Source of the DNA: Liquorilactobacillus cacaonum DSM 21116
Lineage (GTDB): Bacteria; Bacillota; Bacilli; Lactobacillales; Lactobacillaceae
Length of the DNA: 64,000 bases
Assembly: GCF_001436735.1 (NCBI RefSeq)
Contig: NZ_AYZE01000015.1
Span: 205,986-269,985 of the forward strand
Direction of reading: 5' to 3'
The translations under genes were made by a program, and so were the position numbers. The notes beneath the pieces were generated by a model. The model did not search any database. It saw only the letters and a list, made by a program, of their open reading frames with translations, and was not told the origin of the DNA. Positions 24,454 through 33,848 of the stretch are shown here, piece by piece; the first letter of the stretch is position 1, and every line of letters begins with the position of its first letter.

Positions 24454-26599
24454 TAAAGTTACATATTATGACTTAAACAATGAGATTAACATTCCTGTAA
24501 ATGGGCAGATACCTCTTAATAAAGATAAAGAGGCTCTTAGTGCTTTTTTGAAAGAGAATATCGAACCAAATTTGATGAGCTTTTCTTCACTTGAGGAACG
24601 GTTTAGCTATTTGATTGAAAATGATTATCTTGAAAAAGAGTTTATTGAAAAATATAGTTTTCAGTTCATAAAAAGTTTGTATTCATTTCTTGAGAAACAA
24701 AATTTCACTTTTAAAACATTTATGGCTGCTTATAAGTTTTATGCACAATATTCATTAAAAACTAACGATAACGAATTATATCTCGAAAGTTTCATTGACC
24801 GTGTTGCTGCTAACGCTTTATTTTTTGCTGATGGTGACGAAAAATTAGCACTTTCACTGGCTGATGAAATCGTTCATCAACGCTACCAACCCGCAACGCC
24901 ATCTTTTTTAAACGCAGGAAGAAAACGTCGTGGTGAACTTGTTTCTTGTTTTTTAATTCAAGTTACAGATGACATGAACTCAATTGGGCGTGGAATTAAC
25001 TCAGCTTTACAATTATCACGCATTGGTGGTGGCGTGGGTATCACACTTAGCAATTTGCGTGGTGCTGGTGCACCAATTAAGAATATTCAAGGTGCTGCTT
25101 CAGGTGTTGTACCAGTCATGAAATTACTAGAGGATAGTTTTTCTTATTCAAATCAATTGGGTCAACGCCAAGGTGCCGGTGTTGTTTACTTAAACATTTT
25201 CCATCCAGATGTTATTTCCTTTTTGTCAGCAAAAAAAGAAAACGCCGATGAAAAAATACGTGTTAAAACACTTTCATTGGGATTAATTGTCCCTGACAAA
25301 TTTTATGAACTCGCTCGTAATAATGAGTCGATGTATCTTTTTGATCCATGGGGGGTAGAACGTGAATATGGAAAACCTTTTTCATATATTGATATTACAA
25401 AAGAATATAATAACCTCGTTGCAAACCCTAATATACCAAAAAAGAAAATATTAGCTCGTGATCTCGAAACAGAAATTAGTAAATTGCAGCAAGAATCAGG
25501 ATACCCTTATATTATTAATATCGATACTGCCAATCGTGAAAACCCAATTAACGGAAAAATTATAATGAGTAATCTTTGTACCGAAATTTTGCAGGTGCAA
25601 AAGCCTTCAGTTGTTAATAATACTCAAAATTTTGATGAATTAGGTACAGATATTAGTTGTAATTTAGGATCAACCAATATTGTAAACTTAATGGCGTCTC
25701 CTGATTTTGGAAATTCAGTAGATTCCATGGTTCGAGCACTAACTTTTGTTACTGATAACTCTGAAATTGACGTGGTACCATCAATTCAACATGGCAATCA
25801 TCTTTCACATACAATTGGTCTTGGTGCAATGGGCTTACATGCTTTTTTTGCTAAAAACCATATTTTTTATGGCTCAAAAGAATCTCTGGATTTCACTAAT
25901 ATTTACTTTATGTTGTTAAACTATTGGACTTTAAAATCCTCAAATAAAATTGCAACTGAAAGAAAAATTACTTTTGATGGTTTTGAAAAAAGTTCTTATG
26001 CCGATGGATCTTACTTTGAGAAATATATTAGCCAAGATTTTCAACCTACTACAGAGAAAGTAAAGGCTATTTTTGATAATATTTTTGTTCCTTCAAAGGA
26101 AGATTGGGAGAATTTAAAAAACGCTATTATGGAAAATGGCCTATATCATCAAAATCGCCTTGCCGTTGCTCCTAATGGATCAATCTCTTATATTAATGAC
26201 ACTACCGCTAGTTTACATCCAATAATCAATCGAATTGAAGAGCGTCAAGAAAGAAAAATAGGGAAAATTTATTACCCCGCACCTTATCTCTCCAACGATA
26301 CTATTCCTTATTACAAGTCTGCTTATGATACGGATATGCGAAAAGTAATCGATGTTTATGCTGCTGCACAACAACACATAGATCAAGGAATGAGTATGAC
26401 ATTATTTATGCGCTCAACAATTCCAGAAGGTCTCTATGAATGGAAAGATGGTCGTACTAATAAAATGACTACTCGTGATTTAACGATTTTGCGTAATTAC
26501 GCGCATTCCAAGGGAATTAAATCGGTCTATTATGTCCGAACCTTTACTGATGATCAAAATGAAGTTGGTGCAAATGAATGTGAAAGTTGTGTCATCTAA
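24422..26599 (+). CDS. nrdE: Class Ib ribonucleotide reductase alpha subunit
   Basis: A 725-residue protein of normal NrdE length, lacking the ATP-cone of class Ia. Visible features include RYQPATPSFLNAGRKRRGELVSCFL (first active-site Cys), the glycyl loop RIGGGVGITLSNLRGAGAPI, NLCTEILQ (thiyl Cys and catalytic Asn/Glu), APNGSISYINDTTASLHPI and the C-terminal redox tail ECESCVI. It reduces ribonucleoside diphosphates. The translation start is weakly spaced and lies within nrdI, implying coupled translation. Confidence 0.96.
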   Translation: MKLTLKQLDSDKVTYYDLNNEINIPVNGQIPLNKDKEALSAFLKENIEPNLMSFSSLEERFSYLIENDYLEKEFIEKYSFQFIKSLYSFLEKQNFTFKTFMAAYKFYAQYSLKTNDNELYLESFIDRVAANALFFADGDEKLALSLADEIVHQRYQPATPSFLNAGRKRRGELVSCFLIQVTDDMNSIGRGINSALQLSRIGGGVGITLSNLRGAGAPIKNIQGAASGVVPVMKLLEDSFSYSNQLGQRQGAGVVYLNIFHPDVISFLSAKKENADEKIRVKTLSLGLIVPDKFYELARNNESMYLFDPWGVEREYGKPFSYIDITKEYNNLVANPNIPKKKILARDLETEISKLQQESGYPYIINIDTANRENPINGKIIMSNLCTEILQVQKPSVVNNTQNFDELGTDISCNLGSTNIVNLMASPDFGNSVDSMVRALTFVTDNSEIDVVPSIQHGNHLSHTIGLGAMGLHAFFAKNHIFYGSKESLDFTNIYFMLLNYWTLKSSNKIATERKITFDGFEKSSYADGSYFEKYISQDFQPTTEKVKAIFDNIFVPSKEDWENLKNAIMENGLYHQNRLAVAPNGSISYINDTTASLHPIINRIEERQERKIGKIYYPAPYLSNDTIPYYKSAYDTDMRKVIDVYAAAQQHIDQGMSMTLFMRSTIPEGLYEWKDGRTNKMTTRDLTILRNYAHSKGIKSVYYVRTFTDDQNEVGANECESCVI

Positions 26600-26619
26600 A
26601 TAATTAAGGAGCCTTAATA

Positions 26620-27579
26620 ATGAAAGATTTTTATCGAGCAATTAATTGGAATAAACTTGAAGATCAGATTGATAAAGCTACTTGGGAAAAATTAACTGAA
26701 CAATTTTGGTTAGACACTCGAATTCCCTTATCAAATGATTTATCTGATTGGCGTAAATTCAATGATAACAATAAAGAAGTCGTTGCTCACGTTTTTGGCG
26801 GCTTAACTCTTTTAGATACAGTTCAATCACAAGATGGTATGGACTCTTTGATGAAAGATATCAGAACTCAACATGAACGTGCAGTCTTAAATAACATCCA
26901 ATTTATGGAATCAGTTCATGCCAAAAGTTATTCATCTATTTTTTCAACATTAAACACTTCTAAGGAAATAGATGAAATCTTTGAATGGACTCATACAAAT
27001 AAATATTTGCAGTACAAAGCAAATAAAATTACTGAAATATATCATAATGGAAGCCCCTTGGAAAAAAAAGTTGCTTCCGTATTCCTTGAGACTTTTCTGT
27101 TTTATTCAGGCTTTTATACACCTTTATATTGGCTTGGCCATAATAAACTAGCTAATGTTGGTGAAATTATAAAATTGATTTTACGGGATGAATCTGTGCA
27201 TGGAACATATATCGGATACAAATTCCAGCTTGGATTCCGCACACTTGATGAAGATCAGCAAAGTGAATTACTAGCTTGGATTTATGACTTGTTATACGAT
27301 TTATATGCTAATGAAGAAAAATATACCCACGAACTTTATGATTCTGTTGGTTGGACTGAAAAAGTGCTCGCCTTTTTACGTTACAACGCAAACAAAGCCC
27401 TAATGAATCTAGGACTCGATGCTTTATTTCCTGATACCGTGGATGATGTTGATCCAGTAGTCATGAATGGTATCTCAACTTCAACATCCAACCATGATTT
27501 CTTTTCTCAAGTAGGAAATGGTTATCTGTTAGGTGATGTTGAACCCATGTCAGATGATGACTATAATATTGGTAGTTAA
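26620..27579 (+). CDS. nrdF: Class Ib ribonucleotide reductase beta subunit
   Basis: A 319-residue ferritin-like protein with WLDTRIPLSNDLSDW, the metal ligands in FMESVHAKSYSSIFSTL (Glu/His) and RDESVHGTYIGYKFQLGF (Glu/His), and a C-terminal tail GDVEPMSDDDYNI that binds NrdE. It carries the tyrosyl radical with a dimanganese or diiron centre. It follows nrdE by 20 bp with AAGGAG and ends the operon. Confidence 0.96.
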   Translation: MKDFYRAINWNKLEDQIDKATWEKLTEQFWLDTRIPLSNDLSDWRKFNDNNKEVVAHVFGGLTLLDTVQSQDGMDSLMKDIRTQHERAVLNNIQFMESVHAKSYSSIFSTLNTSKEIDEIFEWTHTNKYLQYKANKITEIYHNGSPLEKKVASVFLETFLFYSGFYTPLYWLGHNKLANVGEIIKLILRDESVHGTYIGYKFQLGFRTLDEDQQSELLAWIYDLLYDLYANEEKYTHELYDSVGWTEKVLAFLRYNANKALMNLGLDALFPDTVDDVDPVVMNGISTSTSNHDFFSQVGNGYLLGDVEPMSDDDYNIGS

Positions 27580-27600
27580 CTGATTTTTTATATAGTAAGA

Positions 27601-27652
27601 AAAAGTTTCATCAAGAGAATGCTAAAATGTCTTCTCTTGATGAAGCTTTTTT
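27601..27652. terminator. Terminator between nrdF and mprF
   Basis: TTTCATCAAGAGAA/TTCTCTTGATGAAG stem with a 12-nt loop, followed by CTTTTTT on the plus strand and A-rich sequence on the other side. It is convergent and possibly serves both genes. Confidence 0.85.
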
Positions 27653-27717
27653 AATTATATTTCTTATTCAATTCACTGCTTTTCTATGATATACATAGCT
27701 AGATTTCAAAAAAATTT

Positions 27718-30309
27718 TCATTGCTTATTGAATAACGTGGTCCATGAAAAAAGTTTTTTTCTTGCTTTTGACGATTGATTGACCACACTAGCCACTTCAC
27801 TCATAGTTACAATAACAGAGCTTCGACGTCTATACGCAGTATATTTAGGATACCAGTTGGTAACATATTTTTCTTTATATGCTCGAAGCCCCTGAAATCC
27901 ATATATATGATACCCATACTCATATATTAAATGTGCCGCTTTTTCTTCAATAAAACTATATGGAGACTTTCCAACATTCGAGAGAGGTGCCATTCCTAGA
28001 TTAAAAAACTCGTAATGTTCCTTTTTCCCATATTCAAACAAATTTATAAATATCATATCCATTATTCCTGAAGGTGCACTGCTCTTATGTCTCATTAAAT
28101 CGATTGATAGTACCCTTTTACCTCCAGTTGGCATCATCGAAGCAAAAGCCATTATTTCCCCTTTAGAATCTCTCACAACAGCAATTGGTGCCTGATTTAG
28201 ATAGTATGGATCAAAAAAGCCTAATGAAAATCCTTTTTCAATCTGTCCGTCTAACCAATCATCTGAAACTTCTTTAAGCTCAGCCAATTTTTCCTTGGAA
28301 TACGGTGGTATCTCGAATGAAAATGTGTAACTCTCGCGCTCAAATTTGTTCATTAATGCTCGTTGTGCACGCTGTTTTTTTCCTATCAAGGTAAATGAAT
28401 CTAATTCAACAAAGCCTTCTTCACCTGTTTTTAAGAAATCAAAACCAAGATCATGTAATAATAAAGTTAGTTTATTCCCAATTTCATAAAAAACAAGTTG
28501 GTACCCTTGTATATCCGCTTCGACTATTAATTTATTTATAGCATCTCCCAAATATTCATGATTACCAATAGGCTCACCCATTATAATTATTTTGTCATCC
28601 TTTTTACGATACATAAAAAATAATTGGTCTTTTTGATCTTCCGATTGAAAAAAGTAAAATTGCTTATCACGTAAATATGCGAGATGACTAGTCTCGTTTC
28701 CACCATAGGCATCTATGATATCCCGAATACGCTGTTCAGGAAAACTGGTATTTGCAAAGAATATTTTATTAGTAGTGAAATACTTAAAAATGATAAGTAA
28801 AATGATTGCAGCAATTAGTATACCTATAAATCCCGAAAACCAGATTTTCTCTGAGGGAAATAAAAGCGCATTTGGTACCCCATATCTCACAACTCGTTGA
28901 GGTGCATTTATAATTCCAACTGTCGCATACAATCCAAACACACCAATAAATATTAATGCATCAATTACAATTCGATTTACCGAATATGTTAAATTCTCAC
29001 GATACAGTTCTTTACGTGAGATAGCAACAATAATCATGACCAAAATTAAAAAAACTGCCGTTCCAACGGAAAAACTCCTCCATAAGGTATTGACAACTCC
29101 TATTAGCAGTACACAAAGTGTTGGCCAATATGCTTTTTTTACCTTTGCTTCAATTCCTCTAGCGACACCAATAAGTAAAAATGCAAAAATAATACTTGAT
29201 AACTGATCCAAGAAAAAGAAAGTATACGGATATAATTTTATAAACATGGAATTTCCAAATGCAAAGTTAGGTACTGTAGATTCAAGTAACATCAAGCCTC
29301 CTGAAACATATAAGAAAAGTGTTAACATTCCATGGGCGATTTTTCTTATCACAGCTTTAGGTATACCATCAAGAAATACATTCAATTTCTTTCCTGCATC
29401 TCTAACAAATAAAAAGATACCAACTAAAAATGGAATTATATAATAAAAAAGTCTAAAAAATAATAACCACGCAATTCCCTTACTATTTACAACCCCTAGA
29501 TTAATGAGCCCAATCAACATAAAAACATCAAAAGATCCTAATCCACCAGGAACCAGTGAAATAACTCCAATAATTGAAGCGATAAAGTACAATACCAAGA
29601 CTTCACCAATATTAAAGGGTATGCCCATTACTACCCCAACTATTATAAACATTGACCCCGCAAATCCCCATTCAAGGATTGAACCTGCTATCAACGCAAG
29701 TTCTTTTTTCCATGAAAGATCTTCAAAAAAAGCAGAATTGTTAAATTTCGTAAAAATAAGAATCCCAGGAAAATAGATGGCGCCTAGTATTAACCAAATA
29801 CTATATTGACTGAATCGATAATCATATCCAAAGCCAAAAATCAATATCAGTGAAACAATACAAAAAAAGGATAATCCTGACAATAAAAACATTGCAATTT
29901 TAGATAACGCAAAGACAACTTGTTTTTTTGAAGCATTTTTCCCATAAAAATTTGCTCTAAGTGTTGCACCTAAAAATCCGCCAAAACCAGCAATGTTCGT
30001 AAATGTATTAGTAATCCATCCACTTCTAACGATTTCATGCCAAGAGTACTTACCTGGTAAAAAAGTAACAATTGTAAAATCGTAAACAAGCATAGGTAAT
30101 ATTGCAACGAAACCAAGAACTAGCATAATAATAATACTAACCGGCGATTGCGAGCTTACATTCTCGCCAACAACCTCCCATGATATTCCTTTAAAAATCC
30201 TTCCAACTTCAAAGATAACAAACCAAAGAACAGAAAAAACAAACAATAATTTAATTAATCCCCATCGTTTTTCAAAAAAAGATAACAATTGTTTTACTCT
30301 ACTTCTCAT
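27718..30309 (-). CDS. mprF: Phosphatidylglycerol lysyltransferase MprF
   Basis: An 863-residue protein. The N-terminal two thirds hold about 13 membrane helices, forming the flippase part with SLVPGGLGSFDVFMLIGL. The C-terminal third (about 550-860) is the cytosolic GNAT-like aminoacyl-transferase domain (FMYRKKDDKIIIMGEPIG, ASMMPTGGKRVLSIDLMRHKSSAPSGIMDMIF, FNLGMAPLSNVG, GFQGLRAYKEKYVTNWYPKYTAYR). MprF uses aminoacyl-tRNA to add lysine or alanine to phosphatidylglycerol and lowers sensitivity to cationic peptides; substrate preference cannot be read here. It is transcribed alone; the SD is weak. Confidence 0.94.
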   Translation of the reverse strand: MRSRVKQLLSFFEKRWGLIKLLFVFSVLWFVIFEVGRIFKGISWEVVGENVSSQSPVSIIIMLVLGFVAILPMLVYDFTIVTFLPGKYSWHEIVRSGWITNTFTNIAGFGGFLGATLRANFYGKNASKKQVVFALSKIAMFLLSGLSFFCIVSLILIFGFGYDYRFSQYSIWLILGAIYFPGILIFTKFNNSAFFEDLSWKKELALIAGSILEWGFAGSMFIIVGVVMGIPFNIGEVLVLYFIASIIGVISLVPGGLGSFDVFMLIGLINLGVVNSKGIAWLLFFRLFYYIIPFLVGIFLFVRDAGKKLNVFLDGIPKAVIRKIAHGMLTLFLYVSGGLMLLESTVPNFAFGNSMFIKLYPYTFFFLDQLSSIIFAFLLIGVARGIEAKVKKAYWPTLCVLLIGVVNTLWRSFSVGTAVFLILVMIIVAISRKELYRENLTYSVNRIVIDALIFIGVFGLYATVGIINAPQRVVRYGVPNALLFPSEKIWFSGFIGILIAAIILLIIFKYFTTNKIFFANTSFPEQRIRDIIDAYGGNETSHLAYLRDKQFYFFQSEDQKDQLFFMYRKKDDKIIIMGEPIGNHEYLGDAINKLIVEADIQGYQLVFYEIGNKLTLLLHDLGFDFLKTGEEGFVELDSFTLIGKKQRAQRALMNKFERESYTFSFEIPPYSKEKLAELKEVSDDWLDGQIEKGFSLGFFDPYYLNQAPIAVVRDSKGEIMAFASMMPTGGKRVLSIDLMRHKSSAPSGIMDMIFINLFEYGKKEHYEFFNLGMAPLSNVGKSPYSFIEEKAAHLIYEYGYHIYGFQGLRAYKEKYVTNWYPKYTAYRRRSSVIVTMSEVASVVNQSSKARKKLFSWTTLFNKQ

Positions 30310-30639
30310 TGTTCCAACCCCTAATTTAAATATCTACCTAATTATGCCACAATAATTAAAAATACGCTCTTTTACGTCTTTAAATTTAACAAATTCACTA
30401 AAAAGATTTGACTATCATTGGAAAACTTGGCGGATAACATACCACAAAAGATAGGCTGAGGTCTGCTTATATTGGATAATTACTTTGAATTCTTATAAAA
30501 CCAAAAACCACCTTTTTAAACCTTTAGAGTTTATTTATTATAGAACACTATTTTTTATGAAATTTTTATCTACGATTACACAAAAAAGAGTTGGTCCAGA
30601 ATACAACTTCTGACCCAACTCTTCTAAAATCCATAGAAA
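30310..30639. other. Intergenic stretch of 330 bp between mprF and rplL
   Basis: Apart from the rplL terminator (30582-30624) and, presumably, the mprF promoter near 30310-30400, I see no gene, repeat or RNA motif in this AT-rich DNA. Confidence 0.6.
30582..30624 (-). terminator. Terminator of rplJL
   Basis: On the minus strand AGAGTTGGGTCAGAA pairs with TTCTGGACCAACTCT and is followed by TTTTTT. Confidence 0.9.
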
Positions 30640-31008
30640 CTACTTAAGAGTAATTACTCCACCAACAGCTTCAAGTTTAGCTTTGATTTCTTCAGCTTCG
30701 TCCTTAGAAACGCCTTCTTTAACGATTGAAGGTACGCTATCAACCAAACCTTTAGCATCTTTCAAACCAAGACCTGTAATTTCACGAACAACCTTGATTG
30801 CTTTAATCTTTTGGTCACCTGATTCTGTTAATTCAACATCAAAAGAATCTTTTTCTGCAGCAGCTTCCCCAGCAGCTGCACCTGCAGCTGCAACTGGAGC
30901 TGCAGCTGAAACACCAAATTCTTCTTCGATAGCTTTAACTAAATCGTTTAATTCAAGAATGCTTGCTTCTTTTAAATCAGCAATGATTTTTTCTGTATCT
31001 AATGCCAT
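30640..31008 (-). CDS. rplL: 50S ribosomal protein L7/L12
   Basis: A 122-residue protein: N-terminal dimerisation helices ([30 protein letters not shown]), an alanine-rich hinge (about 37-55) and the C-terminal domain [27 protein letters not shown], which recruits translation GTPases. It lies 38 bp after rplJ. Confidence 0.97.
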   Translation of the reverse strand: MALDTEKIIADLKEASILELNDLVKAIEEEFGVSAAAPVAAAGAAAGEAAAEKDSFDVELTESGDQKIKAIKVVREITGLGLKDAKGLVDSVPSIVKEGVSKDEAEEIKAKLEAVGGVITLK

Positions 31009-31046
31009 TTTTAATATCCTCCATTAAAATTAATTTTTATTTTTAA

Positions 31047-31550
31047 TTAAGCTGCGTCGCCATCTTTGCTTTCGGCAACTGCCTTAACAGCATAAGCAAC
31101 GTTGCGCACAGGTGCTTGCAATACTGAAAGTAGCATTGAAAGTAATCCTTCGCGACTTGGTAATGTTGCAAGCGCGTTGATTTCTTCTAAAGATGCAACC
31201 TTACCTTCAATCATTCCACCCTTAATTTCTAATGCATCAACATTCTTAGCAAATTTTGCAAGAATACGTGCAGGTGCAACAACATCCTCTTTAGAAAAGG
31301 CAACTGCTGTTGGTCCAGCAAACACATCATCTAAACCTTCATAACCAGCTTTATCAGCAGCTCGCTTTAAGTATGTGTTTTTGATAACACGCATTTCAAC
31401 TCCTGCCTCACGTAATTCTTTACGCAATTCAGTCACTTGCTCGACTGTAACACCACGATAATCGACAACTACACATGAAACAGATTCGTTAAACTTTTCA
31501 ACAACCTCTTCAACAATAGTAGCCTTTTTTGCGATAATTTCTTTACTCAC
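31047..31550 (-). CDS. rplJ: 50S ribosomal protein L10
   Basis: I prefer the GTG at 31548-31550, 8 nt after AGGAGG, giving [16 protein letters not shown] and 167 residues; a GTG three codons earlier overlaps the ribosome site. The protein has [35 protein letters not shown] and the C-terminal helix that binds L7/L12 dimers. It is preceded by the L10 leader and an attenuator, so expression should follow free L10(L12)4. Confidence 0.95.
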   Translation of the reverse strand: MSKEIIAKKATIVEEVVEKFNESVSCVVVDYRGVTVEQVTELRKELREAGVEMRVIKNTYLKRAADKAGYEGLDDVFAGPTAVAFSKEDVVAPARILAKFAKNVDALEIKGGMIEGKVASLEEINALATLPSREGLLSMLLSVLQAPVRNVAYAVKAVAESKDGDAA

Positions 31551-31579
31551 TTGATTCACCTCCTAGTCATTGTGTCAGG

Positions 31580-31705
31580 GTCTTAACTAAAAAACCCTAT
31601 GTCCACCAAGACATAGAGAAAATTTCAAAGTAAAAGTTAATTTCACTTAAATTCCTCGGCAGGCACTATATTAAGGCTTTCGCCACCTGAGTCTTAGGTA
31701 GAATC
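31580..31705 (-). promoter_or_regulatory. Ribosomal protein L10 leader
   Basis: The minus strand carries the L10-binding elements CCTAAGACTCAGGTGGCGAAAGCCTTAA and GTGCCTGCCGAGG, which mimic the L10 site of 23S rRNA (RF00557 type). A long AT-rich linker and an intrinsic terminator follow. Binding of L10(L12)4 is known to favour the terminator in Firmicutes. Confidence 0.88.
31589..31618 (-). terminator. Attenuator hairpin in the rplJL leader
   Basis: CTATGTC/GACATAG stem with a TTGGTG loop, followed by GGTTTTTT on the minus strand, 40 bp before the rplJ start. Confidence 0.85.
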
Positions 31706-31728
31706 ATTATAAAAAATTGACCTCAATC

Positions 31729-31757
31729 AGTTTATCGCATAAACCAATTAAAGTCAA
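31729..31757 (-). promoter_or_regulatory. Promoter of rplJL
   Basis: TTGACT (31752-31757), a 17-bp spacer and TAAACT (31729-31734) on the minus strand, immediately after the rplA stop codon. Confidence 0.65.
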
Positions 31758-31764
31758 TACTTTT

Positions 31765-32454
31765 TTAGAAATTTGTAACATCAACAGTTACACTTGGCCC
31801 AAATGTTGAAGCAAGTGAAACATGTTTAATATACTGACCTCTAACTGATGCAGGACGAGATTTAGCAATAACTTCTTGGATTGTACTAAAATTACCAATC
31901 AATGAGTCTTCTGCAAATGAAACTTTTCCAACAGGAACATGTACATTTCCAGCTTTATCTGTACGATAAGTCACTTTACCAGCTTTAGATTCTGAAACAG
32001 CTTTGGTAACATCCATTGTAACTGTACCAGTCTTAGGGTTTGGCATCAAACCTTTTGGCCCTAAAACTCTACCGAGACGACCAACTTGTGCCATCATATC
32101 AGGTGTTGCAATAGCAACATCAAAATCTAACCAGCCATCAGAAATACGTTGCACCAAATCGTCATCCCCGACAACGTCAGCTCCTGCAACTTGTGCTTCT
32201 TTAGCTTTTTCACCTTTAGCAAAAACGATAACTGTTTGGTCTTTACCTGTACCATTTGGTAAAACAACAGCCCCACGTAATTGTTGATCAGCTTGTTTTG
32301 TATCAAGGTTCAAATTGTATGCTACTTCAATTGTTGCATCAAAGTTTGCAAAATCAATCTTCTTTATCAATGAAACTGCTTCAGCAACATCGTAGACCTT
32401 GTTATCTTCTACTTGCTTTGCAGCTTCAATATATTTTTTACTCTTTTTAGCCAT
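31765..32454 (-). CDS. rplA: 50S ribosomal protein L1
   Basis: The chosen ATG (32452-32454) follows AAGGAGG with a good spacer and gives [16 protein letters not shown] and 229 residues, the usual L1 length. An open upstream extension to 32520 would read through the regulatory leader. The protein shows [15 protein letters not shown] and [23 protein letters not shown], both L1 hallmarks. L1 represses its own operon by binding a leader that copies its 23S site. Confidence 0.96.
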   Translation of the reverse strand: MAKKSKKYIEAAKQVEDNKVYDVAEAVSLIKKIDFANFDATIEVAYNLNLDTKQADQQLRGAVVLPNGTGKDQTVIVFAKGEKAKEAQVAGADVVGDDDLVQRISDGWLDFDVAIATPDMMAQVGRLGRVLGPKGLMPNPKTGTVTMDVTKAVSESKAGKVTYRTDKAGNVHVPVGKVSFAEDSLIGNFSTIQEVIAKSRPASVRGQYIKHVSLASTFGPSVTVDVTNF

Positions 32455-32464
32455 TTGTGTTTTC

Positions 32465-32542
32465 CTCCTTGCAAATGTGGTGTAACGGATATACCTCCCA
32501 CTTGGCACATCTACTTTCATAGAGTGCCCGTCTGAGAAGCAT
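32465..32542 (-). promoter_or_regulatory. L1-type leader element between rplK and rplA
   Basis: On the minus strand CAAGTGGGAGGT and ATCCGTTACACCACA surround a short loop just upstream of the rplA ribosome site. The same two words occur upstream of rplK. They resemble the L1-binding leader of Gram-positive rplKA operons. Confidence 0.65.
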
Positions 32543-32555
32543 GGCCGTAGAAAAA

Positions 32556-32981
32556 TTAGTCTTCTACAACAAAGCCCATGCTTCGTGCAGTACCTTCAAT
32601 CATGCGCATTGCAGCTTCAACATCTGCAGCGTTTAGATCTTGCATTTTTGTTTCAGCGATTTCTTTCACTTGTGCTTTAGTAACTGTAGCAACTTTCTTA
32701 GTGTTAGGCTCGCCAGAACCATGTTCAACACCAGCAGCCTTCTTCAATAAAATAGCTGCAGGTGGTGTTTTTGTAACAAATTCGAAAGAACGATCTTCGA
32801 AAACTGAAATCACAACAGGAATCAACATTCCAGCTTGATCAGCTGTACGTGCATTAAATTCCTTAGTGAATCCCATAATATTAATTCCAGCTTGACCTAA
32901 AGCAGGTCCAACTGGTGGTGCTGGTGTTGCTTTTCCAGCAGGAATCTGCAATTTAACAACATTAATTACTTTTTTAGCCAC
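32556..32981 (-). CDS. rplK: 50S ribosomal protein L11
   Basis: A 141-residue protein: [39 protein letters not shown] (the proline-rich N-terminal domain) and the RNA-binding C-terminal domain ending [10 protein letters not shown]. It starts at ATG behind AAGGAGG and is followed by rplA. Confidence 0.97.
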   Translation of the reverse strand: MAKKVINVVKLQIPAGKATPAPPVGPALGQAGINIMGFTKEFNARTADQAGMLIPVVISVFEDRSFEFVTKTPPAAILLKKAAGVEHGSGEPNTKKVATVTKAQVKEIAETKMQDLNAADVEAAMRMIEGTARSMGFVVED

Positions 32982-32991
32982 GGTACATACC

Positions 32992-33047
32992 TCCTTAAAG
33001 TCCGTGTGTGGTACGGATGGTCATATTAATTTGACCTCCCACTTGTA
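32992..33047 (-). promoter_or_regulatory. L1-type leader element upstream of rplK
   Basis: CAAGTGGGAGGTC, GACCATCCGTACCACAC and AAGGAGG follow each other on the minus strand. The GGTCAAAT/ATATGACC segment can form a stem. It matches the element before rplA and is probably the main L1 operator of the operon. Confidence 0.7.
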
Positions 33048-33056
33048 CGTATAAAC

Positions 33057-33073
33057 ATACCATAGTATGGTAT
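33057..33073. repeat. 17-bp perfect palindrome upstream of the rplK leader
   Basis: ATACCATAGTATGGTAT, an 8-1-8 inverted repeat 10 bp before the L1-type leader, in the region where the rplK promoter would be expected. It could be an operator or part of a hairpin; no T-tract follows. Confidence 0.6.
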
Positions 33074-33096
33074 CACGTGAGTTTATAAAAAACAAG

Positions 33097-33831
33097 TTAT
33101 TTCATCAAAAAATTTGAAATTTTTTTAAAAATAGAATTATTTTCATGCAGTCTGCGATGTGTTGCCCATCTGTGCATTATTATTTTCTCATGATAATGCC
33201 CGACCCCTTTTACCAAATATTCCAAGGCTTTAGCTGAAGAAATCGAAACTTTCCCGTCTGAAAAACCAAAATCAGTATCACCAATAATATTTAAAATCTC
33301 AATATCATCATCTAAATTTTTACTTCCCTCTTTTAATAAGGCATATCTTGTAGTTTGATTTAGAGGTGCTCCTTCATTTGTTAGTTCAATATTCTCAACT
33401 TCGTCTCCATCAATTCCAGGCTCTACGTCTGCAAATGGCGCCCCTAACATAATTAGTTTCTTTACTTTTGGAATCTTTTCGTTTTTTAAATTAGTTAGTA
33501 AATACATGGCACTAACAGCCCCCATAGAATGGGCAATAACATTTAATTCATTAATATGATAAATTGATTTCAAATCACTAAATACTTTTTCTAAAAAAAT
33601 TCCTTGTTCTTCAACCATTTGTTTACCATTTTTAAATATAATCTGTATTCCCGAATTGTTTAAAATCGGTAACCCTGAAAATTTTACATCTCCATTTCGA
33701 GCAATTGTGACAACGACTTTATTAGAGATAAACAAATTTTTTTTCATCCAATGTATCATCCTAAAAAAAGACCAAAACCCGCCAGCATAGCCGTGTATAA
33801 AAACTGTTGGTATTTTTAGCTTTTTGTCCAT
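33097..33831 (-). CDS. Alpha/beta hydrolase, DUF915 family (cell-surface hydrolase type)
   Basis: A protein of about 244 residues, starting at the ATG 33829-33831 behind GGAAAGTGAT. It has the oxyanion motif FIHGYAGG, the nucleophile elbow IAHSMGAVSA, a possible acid IIGDTDFGFSDG and a final His in GVGHYHEKI. Together these form a plausible Ser-Asp-His triad of the DUF915 family common in Lactobacillales. No signal peptide or strong membrane segment is visible. It lies 2 bp after nusG and before rplK, an unusual place for a hydrolase. Confidence 0.82.
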   Translation of the reverse strand: MDKKLKIPTVFIHGYAGGFWSFFRMIHWMKKNLFISNKVVVTIARNGDVKFSGLPILNNSGIQIIFKNGKQMVEEQGIFLEKVFSDLKSIYHINELNVIAHSMGAVSAMYLLTNLKNEKIPKVKKLIMLGAPFADVEPGIDGDEVENIELTNEGAPLNQTTRYALLKEGSKNLDDDIEILNIIGDTDFGFSDGKVSISSAKALEYLVKGVGHYHEKIIMHRWATHRRLHENNSIFKKISNFLMK

Positions 33832-33848
33832 CGTATCACTTTCCAAAA

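Noticed and set aside
30310..30581. A small RNA or short gene between mprF and rplL
   Set aside because: No reading frame with a ribosome site, no stable hairpin apart from the rplL terminator, and no known RNA motif.
32003..32450. Open frames on the plus strand opposite rplA
   Set aside because: They lack ribosome sites and are explained by the codon composition of rplA on the other strand.
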